Assembly: GCA_002286855.1 (NCBI GenBank)
Contig: NRSV01000074.1
Coordinates: 898-64,897 of the forward strand
Reading direction: 5' to 3'
DNA length: 64,000 nucleotides
Source: Bipolaris cookei
Lineage: Eukaryota; Ascomycota; Dothideomycetes; Pleosporales; Pleosporaceae
Positions 30,072 through 42,363 of this stretch are shown piece by piece; the first letter of the stretch is position 1, and the number at the start of each line of letters is the position of its first letter. The notes beneath the pieces are model-generated. The model saw only the letters and a list, made by a program, of their open reading frames with translations. It did no database searches and was not told the origin of the DNA. The position numbers and the translations under genes are program-made.

Positions 30072-30860
30072 CTACGTACGTTATATCACGTTAGCTCGGC
30101 TTGATGAGCTTGATTGTTGACAACTCTGGTCACCCAAACAACGACTTGGGGGATTGAATCCCCCGTACTCGAAACGAGATACATTGTGCCATTGATAACG
30201 AATTAGGGTTGGTCTAGCTGCCGAAAGTCTGAGACGGTTACCTACCGCTCCAGCTTGACTTTGACGCCGTGTTCCTGCTTTCACGGGCATCAAATCAAGG
30301 TCCATCAATTACACACGTAGAATTCCTTAACCGGCGAGCGAGCTGCGTTCTCAGCATTTTCTTTCCAGTGCAGCATATTCGATGTGTGTCAGAGGATTAG
30401 TCGCGTCACCTGTCGTTATATCAAAGTTTACAACGAAGCCAATGCCACATCAGCCTTCGACGATGGAAGCAGTATGTGATAAAATTTTAATCTTGGTTGG
30501 CACGGCAAAGGCCTTAGTTGATTCAAATAACTGCAGTTGTACAAAACGAGAAGAAGAAGACTTGACTGATTCGACTAGCTACTGGGCTATCGACGTAGCT
30601 ATATACTCAGCAGTAGCAGGCAAGGCTGCAACTGCTGAAACGTGTTCCCCTGCTGAGACGCGTATGCCCTTGCTGACACTTCTATTCTCGTAGCAATACC
30701 GAGGTAAATTTGGTGTCGTCAGCTCGATTCCAATGTATGTCCCAACAATCTTCATATTGAAAATTACTCATATCATGATACCCATTCTAAAAACTCCAAG
30801 TAACTCGTTACGCTCAATTGGTTTCTTGAATATCCGCGACAACAACTTAAAATGAATAGG
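30072..30860. other. No confident gene, about 0.8 kb
   Basis: A short plus-strand ORF (about 30463-30693) encodes a cysteine-containing peptide with no family signature; it might be a small gene or chance. A GGGGGATT...AATCCCCC hairpin lies near 30149-30165. The right part is the 3' flank of the regulator gene. Confidence 0.35.
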
Positions 30861-32404
30861 TCAAACTTCCCATGCAGCCTTTGCTATAGCATATTCGCTA
30901 TACCCATGCAGAGACTCCACTATCCACCTTCCTTCGGCAGACTCATCGCGCCCAAGTACTTGCCAAGCAGTAAGAGCTGCCCACTGAACAACGGGGGAAG
31001 TAAACCCGGTGTCACCACGATATCTTTTGTGTTGCAGATAACCCGGTATACTTCGTGCAATATTGATGCCTGCTGCATGAATGAGATGGACGGTACCGCT
31101 GATTTCAACTCCCGCGTATCTTGCTTGCGCCTGTAATTCTTCAGTTGCTTCGACAATCTGAAGCACATGAATCATCGCAGTGCTGTATAGCATGAACAAG
31201 CGTACAGTGGAATCGTTGCGGAACCTGTACACCGTACACAATGCTTGCGGAGCACCTGCACAAATGGTCTCGAAGTCATCTTCCATGATACAAGAATTCC
31301 CCTGTTCATTGTCCCATCGCTGTTTCCAGTTTTGCAGGAACGTAAATAACTCTGCAGCTTTTTTTCGTATTTCGTCAATCCTTTCTAAGCGCACGCGGTC
31401 ATGCATGCTGCGCGTTCTGGCAACCTCGTCGCTCGCAGCAACCAGTACCGTACAGTCTGCCATTACCTCATGCAACTCCCTTTCTTCTCTTGTTTCAAGT
31501 GAGAGAGGTGTTTGCAACACGACCTTCCATCGCTGTCTAGCAAGAATAGATGGAGATCTATTTCGCAACGAAGCAATCAAGATCATATGACGAACACCTT
31601 TATACAACTCTAGCGTTTGAATTGAAGCATATGCTAAAGAACCTGGGTCACGAAGTGCTATGAACTGTTCTAGCCCCAGCATGTGTTTTAGCCAATTTCT
31701 AGGGCCACTTGGCAAGCACAGTTCAAGCATGGCCATGATCATGATGACGTTGATGATGTCGTCTTGTTCATGACATCCTGGAATACTGAGTGCTTGATTC
31801 AACTGCCGGAGTGCGACACTGTGCATGTCGTAACCCTTGGCGAGGATGCGAGTCTGGTGGTGTCGGGCGCCAAATAGTAACGTAGCAAAAGTCAAGGCAG
31901 CTTGGTTGAACAAAGGATTGGCGCCTGCACCTATGGTTGGATATCGACTAAGAGCAAGGTCCGAGGTCCGAAGTTTTTGTAGTCCCAGGTCAACGGGGCC
32001 ATTAGGATAGAGGTGCTGTCGCAGATGACATATATAGACTTCGTACTCGTTGAATCTGAGTCCTACATGTTGGAGTGAAGACTGATTTGGCGGAGAGACC
32101 GAAGCCGATTTCTCAACACCCTCTCTCTTCCATGCAGGTGTCATTATCACGTCCGTCGTTTTATCTGATGGATTCTGCGTCCGTCTTGACCTGACAATTT
32201 TTCCTTTGACGAACACGAGCGTCCTAGGACCGTCGCAGGCGACACCCAGCTTTTGACATCTTTTACAAGTGGGCTGTGTCTCGTCTTGCGCAAACACGTC
32301 AGCTTGCCATTGTGGGGACGCGCCCAAGGACGTTGCTTACCACATTTGACGCGGCGCTTGCGGCAGTTGGAGCATCCTTTGGAACGGCCAGCTACATTGA
32401 CCAT
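30861..32404 (-). CDS. Zn2Cys6 fungal transcription factor, 495 aa
   Basis: Gene model: complement(join(30861..32284, 32341..32404)) with one 56-nt GT-AG intron. The intron falls inside the DNA-binding domain, and splicing restores the binuclear cluster: C11-x2-C14-x6-C21-x6-C28-x2-C31-x6-C38 (GCSNCRKRRVKC, then CKRCQKLGVAC). The rest resembles the fungal-specific regulator C-terminal region, with conserved RYPTIGAG-, LLFGARHH- and WLKHMLGLEQFIALRDP-type segments. It is expected to act in the nucleus as a sequence-specific activator or repressor. It is divergent from the SRPBCC gene across 481 bp and near an MFS carrier, a typical setting for a locus-specific regulator; that role is inference. 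Confidence 0.9.
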
Positions 32405-32885
32405 TGGTAGTCATGGGCTAAATACGAAGCAAACGGATATGGTAATTTGCACGAGATGATTGCAATCGAAGAAGGTGGGTTGGTTAATGCGGGCACTGAT
32501 GCAAGTCCGTTGAGTTAGGCGGCTACGCCTGTTGTAAGATGATCTCGCGCATTGAGCCGCAACAAGACTAGCGCAGACTGGATGCCTCATGTCTCGCATC
32601 ACGGGTCTTTTTGGATATATGCAGTGCAGATGATAACACAATCTTGTGATGCTGCAAGATGTCCATTTCCGCAAAAAGAGCCGCAATAGGTACGGTCTTC
32701 TTTCTCGTGCGCCGTTACTTAAACATCATGAGCCGACACATGGATAAGCCTTTCTCTCACTTTCAACACGATACAAAACATCCTGTCTATCAAAAATCGG
32801 CATACACAACACTATCATCTTCACCTAAACATCTTGCTATCAGCCCTATAGTTACCCGCTCATAACCTATCACTCCAACATCAAA
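32405..32885. promoter_or_regulatory. Divergent intergenic region, regulator / SRPBCC gene
   Basis: 481 bp between two divergent start codons. CT-rich stretches precede the plus-strand start. CGG triplets typical of Zn2Cys6 sites are not arranged convincingly, so no operator is called. Confidence 0.35.
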
Positions 32886-33433
32886 ATGTCGATAACAACA
32901 ACCATCGACATTGCGTCACCCCCCTCGCATGTCCGCGATAAGTTCCTCGACTTTGCTTGTTTATCCAAATACCATACCTCCTTCTTCTCATCCATCACAC
33001 CCCACGGCACTCTCGAGCCCGGACAGAAACTCCTTGTGCATTTTGCAAAAGGTGGACAAACAATGAATCCCGTGATACAAGTACGTTTGTCATTAGTACC
33101 CCAACCCTGTGTACTTTTATTTTGTTCGACTTAAAACATTCTGCTGACGGAATGTACTAGCAAAACACGCCAACTGCATTTGCATGGACAGGGAGCATAC
33201 CACTCTTGTTCACGGGTACACATTATTTCCTGTTCGAGGAGAGCACAGTGATCCCGGGGGGGTGCCGCTTGACGCAGAGTGAAGAGTTTAGCGGGGCGCT
33301 GGGGTGGCTCATGGGTGAAAACGCTGTAGCGAGACAAGTGGGGTTTGCCGAGAAGACGAAAAAAGGATTTGAGGTTTTCAATGCCGATTTGAAGGCATCT
33401 TGTGAGAAGGGGATTGAGCTGAGAAACGACTAA
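32886..33433 (+). CDS. SRPBCC (START-like) domain protein, 155 aa
   Basis: Gene model: join(32886..33080, 33161..33433) with one 80-nt GT-AG intron in phase 0 (VIQ then QNTPTAFAW). The short protein opens with the SRPBCC pattern TTTIDIASPPSHVRDKFLDF. It continues with GTLEPGQKLLVHF, then TGTHYFLFEES, and ends in a long helix (FEVFNADLKASCEKG), as in single-domain polyketide-cyclase/ligand-binding-like proteins. These bind hydrophobic small molecules; the ligand is unknown. Its 3' end converges with the MFS gene (170 bp apart). Confidence 0.85.
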
Positions 33434-33602
33434 TTGTTTTTTATTCTAGGAGAAGCTATTGCTCACTTTAACACACACATGATTTCTTGCCAGGAGAAGT
33501 ATTAATTGGGATCATTATATATAGACTAAACTAATCATGTAACTTTTGGCTAGCTTTTCAGTTCGTAATCATCTAGTGCGATATCATGTCAGCCATTTCT
33601 CA

Positions 33603-35120
33603 TCAAGCTTTAACCATGAGGCCCCGGCCCTTGAACGCCACCCGAGCACAAGTTAGTAGTGCCGCACTACCAAACAGCAAACAGCCTCCATATGTCCACA
33701 AATCTCCAAACCCGCCGTTTTCCTGGATTGCGCCTCCAATTGGTGTACCGACAAGCAATCCTATGGCTACAATGCTAAAGCTTTGACCGAATCTAGTGCC
33801 AATCTTGTCCCGCGCGTCGGCACTGAGGTGTACGATAATGGTTGGGGGTAGGCTGACGAACGACCCAGAGAAAAAGCCGTAGAATGCCATCATCACGATG
33901 ATACCTGCTGAAGAAGAGATTGCCATGAAGCAAATACAGAGAATACCGGAAATCAGTGCGCAAGGGATTACAACGTTAAATGGCCCAATCTTATCAGACA
34001 ACTACACACATGACATCAACAAACGACGACTTGGGCAAGGCGGGAAGGAAGCAAAACGTACCACATTGGGAAGGATTCGGCCAAACATACTGGTACTGTT
34101 CATGACAGCCAGCAAGTAAAACGCCAGCCCTTCACTTGTGATTCGTTCTTGAATCGCATACACCTGTCCAAAAAAGAATGGCATATACAAACCCATAAAA
34201 CCCAGGAAGAAACCCGTAACCTGCAGACTGTATGCAGGAATCAGGAACGCACGCAGATCAAACAGCGATCGCGACTTTGCTGGCAATACGCGCACGCGCA
34301 TGCATACATTGGGTATAACCATGGTGGCGAAGATGATGAAACCCAGGACTCTGGTGGTCCAGGCGAATCCAACTTGCGGAAGAAGTTTGTGAAATACAAT
34401 GGGGTATATGACACCACCAAAAGAAGAGCCAGATGCAGCAATACCAATAACAGTGCCAATTTTAGTACTGAAGTAGGTTGAAAGAATAGCCACGCTGGGC
34501 ACAAAGAGACAGCCTGTTCCGATGCCGATGCAAAAGGCCTGAGCAAGAAGGACTTGCCAGTATGCGTGACAGAGACTTAGCATTATCTGGCCGAAGACAA
34601 GCATGAAGCTGCCGACAAGGAGCAGTTCACGGAAATAGCCTGCATCGTAGATGGGGCCTGTAAGGGCGCCGACCATCATGAGAAGGAAAGCTTGTATAGA
34701 GCCTATCCATGAGATGGACGATGGGCTTGAGTTTGGGAGGAGTGTTGTTTCGTAGTAGGCCTGGTAGGAGCCAAATGTGTTGATGATGCCCCACGAGTTG
34801 AAGAGCAGAAAGAAGCCACCGAGGACCTGGAGCCAAGCCCATAGGCCGCCGTTGGGGATTTTGGACACATCGCGTATGCTTGGGTGGGCGGACCGGATTG
34901 GTTCCAAGTCTGTCCCTGATTGTGGGGTGCTGCTGGAGTCGGTCACGTGTTTTTCCTGCTGTGGCTGTTCGTCTACTGTCATTAGGTCTGAGCTGCGCAC
35001 TGAATCCGACGAGGCGAGCGATGCCTGGTTGTCTGTCTTTTTATCAAAGTTCAGTGATGCACTAAATGCTGGTACAGCATAGCTGGCTTGCTCTGGGGAC
35101 GAGGGTGTGGTATGGTCCAT
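33603..35120 (-). CDS. MFS transporter, monocarboxylate-transporter-like, 485 aa
   Basis: Gene model: complement(join(33603..34001, 34062..35120)), with a 60-nt intron. A soluble N-terminus of about 85 residues is followed by 12 predicted membrane spans. The first has the fungal MCT signature GGLWAWLQVLGGFFLLFNSW and NTFGSYQAYYE. Later signatures are SISWIGSIQAFLLM, GIGTGCLFVPSVAIL, AASGSSFGGVIYPI and MNSTSMFGRILPN, the last resumed by SDKIGPFNV after splicing. Members move monocarboxylates or export secondary metabolites at the plasma membrane; the substrate is not inferable here. It sits next to a regulator and an SRPBCC gene. Confidence 0.9.
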
Positions 35121-36612
35121 GGCGGACGGGAGGTGAAGGAAGTTGAGTGTATCGGCGTCAATGGTTCCACAACGACACAGATGGAGTTTGGCTGCAGAAA
35201 TGAAATAGCGACAGTTCCTACCAGCGAAAAAAAGCCCATCAACAGGGGCGAAGAGGTATTTTAAGCGTGACCGAACTGGTGAGTGTATGATAGAAGTCAG
35301 TCGGCAAGGCAGTAGAGATTAGTAATGGCAACAGCCTGGCAAAACAAAGCGGGTCGGCCAGAAACTATGGAAGGAGCCATTGTTTGGGGAATGTTTCTGC
35401 ATTTTGCTCGCGTCTCGCTGCAAGTTATGGCCGAGGACAAGGACAAACACGAGCACGAGCGCCACAAGCGCGGGTATTCGAAACGGGCGTGCGGCATGCT
35501 GAGTACGTGCGGCAGCCTGCCGTGGTGGGGCATGTTACCTTTTATTCTTACCAATTCTCTTTTATTAATACTTTCTACATACCCAAGTACTAGGCAGACG
35601 CTCCGCGGATCATCTGTCGGCTAGCAAACGAGAACAAGAGGGTCTCGGAAAGCACGTCATGAAACTAGATTGTGTCATTATTCCCGTCTCGAGGCCACGA
35701 TCATTGACCCATGGCCAATGGATAACTCCGGAGAACTCTAGTATAGCGTGGTTGGAGCACTTTGCCGTCCTCCGCACCCGAGGCACTGGGCGTCGGCAGC
35801 ACAAACTGATTACTTTTCAACTGCGGTCACGTGACGTTATGCTAAGTATTCATCTGTCGTTTCTTTGACTTTCCTAACCCATGAACTTGACTTGGTCCAA
35901 GTGGATGAACATCCAAGAAGCGGGTAGATGACATGCCTTCACCTTTTGTTGGTTCAAAGCTCTTAGCGTTACACTCCTACAATAGTCGGTACTGAAAAGA
36001 TACTCTTAAAAACAATGCAATTCAAGTCGCCAAAGCGAGACTTGCGATACACCATCTGCGGCTTACGACGCGCAGTATACGGGAAACTATGTATAACATA
36101 CTCTCAAACAAGAATTACTCGCTTTTCCAAGCGGCCTATCGAGGCCTCTAAACTGCGACCTTGTGTTTAGCCTTTGCCCGGCCCAGAACTAACTTCGCAC
36201 CCAGACGCCATCGTTGAAGAAAGAAGACGTATGTCGTAGTGTTTTTACAGAACAGTGTTCCGCTAACAATGCTGTCGTGTTCCATGGGGAATATGCTTCG
36301 TCATGTCGTTTCGTGCTTTTAGTAGGAAAGGCCGTGGATCAACAACTCGTCCCTCATGTCCACGCAAAACGCCCTTAACGCTCGCTATGCTACATACTTA
36401 ATGAAAAAGAAAAACCACACAACTAAAATGATACTGCATTTCCAACACAAACTGGTGCACAAAAATCACCCGTGTGCGCTTGTTCGAAATCACAACAAAT
36501 CTGCTTGAGTAAAGGTATCGCAACCCCCAAACAAAACAACCGAGATAATTACCAACACATCTACCAGAAGTACTTTTATCAGTCTTGAAGCCCTGCCCAT
36601 GCCCCGCTACCA
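35121..36612. other. No gene seen, 1.5 kb
   Basis: Upstream region of the MFS gene and 3' flank of the next minus-strand gene. A 99-codon plus-strand ORF near 35325 lacks any recognisable feature. Confidence 0.4.
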
Positions 36613-38796
36613 CTACACTCGTTTGGTCGTCAATCGATAGCCAGAAGGATGGAGCGGTGATGGTTCGACCTGCTCCAAAATCTCTTCAATATATAGGTTG
36701 TTTAAACATGACAGGGAGCCATCTTGAGCCTGAGTCGACTGACTTCGAAGTGCTTTCTGTCGCCGACTTTCGCGCTCGTCAATGACATCTCGTAGTTGCC
36801 TCGCAACGTCATTCGGGCTAATACGTTGGGCCGCCGCTTGGTTGAACAAGTGCTCGATCAGTGAAAGAGGAAGAGAAAAGAGAATAGTCGAAAGGACCAA
36901 GGTAGGATAGCTGGGTTGAATTTGGACTTCATCCTCGGGTGGTGCATCGCCGAACCGGATTTTGCTCAATCGAGGATTATGGGCCAGCTGACGAGGCTCC
37001 ACAGGCGCTAGTGTCGGCAGGCGCGGTGCGTCCTTGAGTTCTGGAGCAATTGCATGTAGCTTGAAGTTGACTGGGAAGAAATATGCAATGAATGCAAGGG
37101 CGTGATTGATCAGGGTAGCCACAAAAGGATCATCAACGTCGGAGCTTAGTGCGTATTGCAGGACGAGATCCACAGTATCCCATCGCAGCAGCATTCTGGC
37201 GGTATGAACGCCGCGGGACTGCATGATGGGTATCTGCAGAGTTCTGGCCGCAGCAATGTAGCCCAAGACTTGCTGCATGCGACGACGAGCTTCGGGCGAT
37301 GGAGATGTTACAAACGGCTCGAGTCCATACAGAAATCCTTGGGGACGGATAAGCGGCGCGCCGTACAAGACTCGAACGGCCTCTTCCAAAGAATCACGGG
37401 TTGCCAGAGGGTCCTGCGCAAGGATGGTCACTGGGCGCGCGTCCCTGTTGCTATGAGAAGTTGCGGAACTGTGGCGAATAGCTTCTGCAATGATGGTACT
37501 GCGCATCATGACGATTCCGTGTACTGGTAGCGACAGCAGAACAGACTCCGGAGACCTAATGTGAAGGATGAAATCGGCAAGCTCTGCGTTGCCAAACTGC
37601 GAGGATAAGTAGCCTGCGAGCTCAAAAGAAGACTCGAATCGTTCCTCGGGAGGCGCATCCTGGTGTGTAATTGGATGCTGATCGTCTACATGTTCAATGG
37701 TAGGCAGCGTCTCGAACTGAGCTTTAGTTGGCGACTGTGAATGAGAATTGAGGGCTCCGTTTGCAGCTAGGGCGGCCTCTCGAGGAGAAAAATGGCCATT
37801 GTAGGGCGCTGGAAAGGTCTGATGGCCGTTTGAAAAGAGCGGGGCGTGAAACTCAACCTCGCTCTGGTAAGCAGGGTCGGGCGGCGCAACCGTATGCGGA
37901 GGAAGGTGCCAAGGCGCTCCTTCTGGTGTGTACTGGGTGGGACCAGGGAAGAAGGGGGCAAACTGCTGGGGCCCAAAACCAGGCGGAGGTCGAGGCAAAG
38001 CATGCACATCGACTTCGTGTTCGCGAGATGTGATGGGAATGACCGGCGACTCGTTTGCACTCTGTGATGCTACAGCACCGCCGCTCAAGTGGGTACGGTG
38101 CGTTGGGGTATACGTGGCGTCGCTTCCGTTGACGGGTGGTGTTTGGGTGCCTGCCTTGCTCGAGGGGACAAAGGGCGGGGGCAGATAGGTCGGTATGTTG
38201 AGTTTGCGATGGGTGCCATTCACACCTGGTTTGGATTCGGGGCGGGGAGTGCGAGGTTTGGCGTTGGCGTGGCCATTGACCGCACGGCGTCGATTCTTTT
38301 CTACATTTGCATAGCTTAGTGCGTGCCCCATGTTGGCAGTAGCCCATATCAAATACCCACCGGAAGTGCCTGCAGATGCCGTATGCCCATTTGACAGCTC
38401 CCCAGTGACGCTATCCGACCGAGGTGCACCTGCCCCATCTCCAGTGATATCGGCAGAGGCTCTCGAATCGGGGGTAGGAGGTGTGTCTGCGATGGCTGTT
38501 TGGTGTCCCTCTGAGCGTACATCAGACTGGTGCTGGTGCTGCTCTGGTTGCAGGTCGGCTGGTGGCGCTGGAGTGCCTTTGTTGGACTCTTCAGGCGTGA
38601 TGGGCCTCGCCGATGGCTGGGCTTTGGATAGGCGGTAAGGAATTGCAGGTACAATGCGCGAGCCTGGGCGGCGATGATGCGTCTGCGCCGAGTGTGGGCG
38701 GGAGGGATTGGCCATGGTTGGGCGAAAATATGACGGAGACGGGATGGACACGGCAGAAGCGGCTCCAGGTAATTGCAAGCTCGCGGGTGTTGCCAA
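36613..38796 (-). CDS. Conserved fungal protein with BTB-like segment, 727 aa
   Basis: A single long exon. Roughly residues 1-380 are low-complexity and rich in proline, serine, threonine and histidine, probably disordered. From about 385 a folded part begins: SSFELAGYLSSQFGNAELAD, FILHIRSPES, LPVHGIVMMRSTIIAEAI. This is a BTB/POZ-like pattern, where a degenerate domain starts with a D-F-x-L-x-I strand and an H-x-x-I/V helix. Further helical segments (GYIAAARTLQIPIMQSRGVH, LVLQYALSSDVDDPF) resemble BTB-associated helices. The C-terminus is charged and ends HPSGYRLTTKRV. The exact role is unknown; an adaptor or regulatory function would be inference. Confidence 0.75.
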   Translation of the reverse strand: MATPASLQLPGAASAVSIPSPSYFRPTMANPSRPHSAQTHHRRPGSRIVPAIPYRLSKAQPSARPITPEESNKGTPAPPADLQPEQHQHQSDVRSEGHQTAIADTPPTPDSRASADITGDGAGAPRSDSVTGELSNGHTASAGTSGGYLIWATANMGHALSYANVEKNRRRAVNGHANAKPRTPRPESKPGVNGTHRKLNIPTYLPPPFVPSSKAGTQTPPVNGSDATYTPTHRTHLSGGAVASQSANESPVIPITSREHEVDVHALPRPPPGFGPQQFAPFFPGPTQYTPEGAPWHLPPHTVAPPDPAYQSEVEFHAPLFSNGHQTFPAPYNGHFSPREAALAANGALNSHSQSPTKAQFETLPTIEHVDDQHPITHQDAPPEERFESSFELAGYLSSQFGNAELADFILHIRSPESVLLSLPVHGIVMMRSTIIAEAIRHSSATSHSNRDARPVTILAQDPLATRDSLEEAVRVLYGAPLIRPQGFLYGLEPFVTSPSPEARRRMQQVLGYIAAARTLQIPIMQSRGVHTARMLLRWDTVDLVLQYALSSDVDDPFVATLINHALAFIAYFFPVNFKLHAIAPELKDAPRLPTLAPVEPRQLAHNPRLSKIRFGDAPPEDEVQIQPSYPTLVLSTILFSLPLSLIEHLFNQAAAQRISPNDVARQLRDVIDERESRRQKALRSQSTQAQDGSLSCLNNLYIEEILEQVEPSPLHPSGYRLTTKRV

Positions 38797-39501
38797 TTAT
38801 CCTGGAGCGCCCCTGGGAGGGGGAATTGTGTGCGCGGCGAAAGTAATTGCGGGGTAGGGTCAAGGGCAATTGGGAACAGAACAGATGGATGAGCCCAGGC
38901 AGAGCGGGAGACATGGCTTCCCCACTACTACACACCATCGCCTGCCTGCTCTTGGGGATTGCGGGAGGCCCAAGCTTCCTTTGTCAGCCGCCGATGACGA
39001 GATGAGAGGCACTGAATTATTACACGGCTATTAGTCACTTTCTCTGCTACTATCCACTATGCATACAAACACACAATACCGGTGACATTCAACGCATCCA
39101 TCCATCCATCCCAATTCATCAGGATGTCATCTCCAAAACCATCACAGAGCATTTCGTTTCTTACTACTATCATCTCAACTGGCGCATCAACGCCCAACTT
39201 CCCAAAATGACGATCACGTGATGAGTATCCCGAGCAGACACAAAAAACCCGAGCTGTACAAGAGCAGCAATGCAAATGCATCCATCTTATCTGCCTCGTA
39301 CTTCAACCAGAAATGGCTAGCCCTATCACCTGACAATACCCCCTTCCTTGCGTGTGCACCCAAACACATGCTACAGCTTGCATAGCAAGAGCGCTACCAT
39401 GGCCTTCACGAGGCAAATCCCAACATCTATGCCCATGTTGTCTTCTCCTCGTTTCTCCTTATATTTCCTAGACTAGCACCCCCTCTTCTCACACTACTAG
39501 C
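38797..39501. promoter_or_regulatory. Divergent intergenic region, 705 bp
   Basis: Lies between the minus-strand 727-aa gene and the plus-strand five-exon model. It contains an (ATCC)n-like short repeat near 39097-39112. No specific site is called. Confidence 0.3.
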
Positions 39502-41565
39502 ATGATCCTAGGACAAGCGCCATATTCTTCTTGCGACAAGATCCCTGCGCAGCCACTTTTCAGTTGCGCATCGTTCCAAAGACCGCGGTCACCGTTCGTA
39601 CAGTTGGCTTCCCGGTCACAGCCCAGGGAATAAATTCACTCCCACTGATACCTTGAATTTCCTTCCTTGCTGCAGTACATCAGATCCGAAGCTAGCATAG
39701 CAGTCAGATTCAACATCCTAACAGACCCTGACAAGTCGTCGACATATTCACCATGGCATTCCAACGCATCGACCTCCGATGATAACTTGCGGCCGCGGCG
39801 TAAAGGTGCCAGAAGGCGCCACAAGACCCAGAGGACAAGCGCTAGGCTGCGCGCAACGGCGAGCATCGTCCCCCTTGGTCACGAAATCCCCACGCTGTGA
39901 CTCGAGAATAACTCATCGTCCGCTACAGAGGGCCCTCGAGGTCGGAACCATAGTCGATGCCTACTAGACATCACCACCAGCCTTTGCTTTGCAATCGACG
40001 GGTCCGATTGGCCGCCACAGCTACAATCTGATACACTACTTACCACACTCCAGTTTGCGGATCCACCGCTGCTGAATGTGAAATCATACGCGTCAGTGGA
40101 AACAACACTTGCTTCGAGTTCCCAACTGTCAAGGATGCCACAAAAGCAACCACAGTTGTTTACCCTTTCACAATTACTTGATTGCCACAATGCCACAGGC
40201 CGTTGGCAGTCCAAATCTGCATTCTCGCAACCTTTGGTAACAACATAAATTTCCCAAGGTTCAAATAGTCTTGCCAAATCTACGCCATTATTCTTCGTAC
40301 GATAAAAGTAACCGGCAGCTACGGCTTGCAGACACGCCTTCGGGAAACCTTTGTCTTCCATTCTCCCATCTGGAGACGCGTTCGACTCGCATCAGACAGC
40401 TCTAGCTGTACCGGGTTTGTAAGAACACCGTCTCGTCACCGCTCCCTCTCAGATTCCTGGATCGAAACTTCCATTCAAACTCTCAAAGCAGAAATCCATG
40501 GACACAATACCCATTCCCAAGTCCATGGGACATGGAACAAAAGATAGGCATGCTAAAATGGCTTATCTACCTATCCCGGTTTCACTATCATGCTTGCAAG
40601 CATTTGGAGGTTTCCGATCCGCAACCAACTTGCTACTGCACGACATCTGGACGGTATCTCGTCCAACAGTTCCATTGCCACCGCCTTTATCAGTGTTCTA
40701 TCCTCTTCAAAGAGCATCTCCAATAGCTTCCTTTTGCATGGCTGAAATGGAGTCTTGCCACTTTTTGCACAGCGATCCGGCTTCCATGGGTTATTCAAAT
40801 GGGTATTGTCCTACGACCGCAAGTTTCGCATGTCCTTGTCTCTCGCAAAACTGCGAAGCCAGAGGTGACGGCGTTCCATACTTATTTGGGCCCGCCGGGA
40901 ACTTGAATATGCAACATAATAGTGGCTGCACTCTGCCTCTTGGGGTCATGTCAACTCCTACCGAATCAACGACAAGCAGATCCCCTGACAAAGTCCGAGC
41001 CCGACAAGTCGACTCCATATTCGCCAATCGAAACCCATGGGTGAATGGACGTCTTCGCTCGCAATCTCTCACATCTAGCAGATATTGCGGGAACTACTGG
41101 ATGAGTGTGAGCTCTAAATTTTGTCAAAAAGATATCCACTCCGCTCTCGAAACTTCCAATCAACAGCTTGAGCCAGAGGAAGAATGGATTTCTATTTCTC
41201 AAAAAGAGACGCAAACATCATCTTCGAATCTACAGGGCTGCGGTTGCCAACCTGGCAATACCTTTCCTGCTAGCACTGCTAGTATCAGATATTCCAGCAC
41301 TTCCCTCTCCACGTCAGAAGAATTGAACTCCTTTACGATCCTCGAATCAAGCCACCTTGCATGCTTCGAACAAGAGTTCGAACAACCCCGTAACGAGGAC
41401 GATACAGATAATGTCTTGAATGTGGCCTCAGAAGAAGAGTATGAAATGGTGCAGTACAATACCACACTCTATGACTTGGACAGAGGGGAATGTATTAGCC
41501 ATTCTCTCATTTCTGAATCAATATCTTGTGACTTTGAGGAAGATGAGAATGAGGAGTTTTTGTAG
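39502..41565 (+). CDS. Serine-rich protein of unknown function, five-exon model, 591 aa
   Basis: Model: join(39502..39614, 39684..39877, 39929..40236, 40332..40418, 40492..41565). Introns of 69, 51, 95 and 73 nt all have GT-AG ends, and together the exons form 592 codons without a stop. The last exon alone is a 358-codon open stretch. The product is rich in serine, threonine, cysteine and proline, has a basic segment near the N-terminus (RPRRKGARRRHKTQR), and ends in an acidic tail (FEEDENEEFL). I recognise no domain. An opposing minus-strand ORF (39879-40361) is a rival reading for the 5' part; the large last exon makes the plus strand more likely. Confidence 0.45.
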
Positions 41566-42363
41566 AAAGAGATGGCGGATTCGAGAGACTATCAAAGAAA
41601 TGAGGGAAGGCAAATGTCACAGGGGTAGATATCATGGTGAGGTCCACAAAATTGTCTGCTACAGCTTGGAGATGGAGAGGAGAATATGGGCTGGAATATT
41701 AATTGTAACGGGCAAGTGTTGGTGCATGGTCATGGATTAATTCACGTAACCATGTCCTGCTTCTGAATAGTGATAATGATGCTTGAGAGATACTCAAAAT
41801 CAATCTTCTTTCCTCTGTTTTCATTCATGCAAACAAATACGTGTATACGTGTACACGTATAACTCTAGTTCGACAGTGATAGTACTGACTAACCGATACA
41901 ATATAAACTGCGCAAGGTCAAAATCGCATCTGCTACCTACCAATTACACTACTGCTAGCAATAGCTTCCTATACAGCATCATCAAGCAAAAAGGGAAAAT
42001 CGTTCTCCACACTCATAATTTCACGGCAAAATATAATATGCAACCATGGGATAATGTCATACTTTTCACAGCTAACATTTTCCCTGAACAGAAAGATCTG
42101 TATGATGCTGGTAGTAGTGGTTAGAGCCTAGCTATCTGTAACAAGTCGGCTTGGGGATACAAATCACAAAAATGACGTTGGGGCGAGTTCCGTCCAACTA
42201 GCAAAGAGATTAGGTGAGCAGGCAGAACATGTTAGTGCAGCATTGCAGTTGTGAAGACCAATATGTTGGACGGGTAATGGGTATACAAAATTCATCATCC
42301 CGACTATGAAATGCAGATACCAACGCCCAAACAAATGGAAAATTCATCAAAGCTAAGCAACGT
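41566..42363. other. No gene seen, about 0.8 kb
   Basis: 3' flanks of two convergent genes. A TACGTGTATACGTGTACACG alternating purine-pyrimidine stretch lies near 41838-41858. Confidence 0.4.

Noticed and set aside
30120..30260. Possible tRNA gene
   Set aside because: A hairpin and a GGTTGG stretch are present, but no cloverleaf or B-box could be laid out.
33898..34481. Plus-strand ORFs across the MFS gene
   Set aside because: Antisense shadows of the transporter exons.
39879..40361. Minus-strand cysteine-rich 160-aa ORF as the real gene
   Set aside because: No signal peptide or splice partner; the plus strand offers a consistent five-exon model with a long last exon. Kept as an alternative only.
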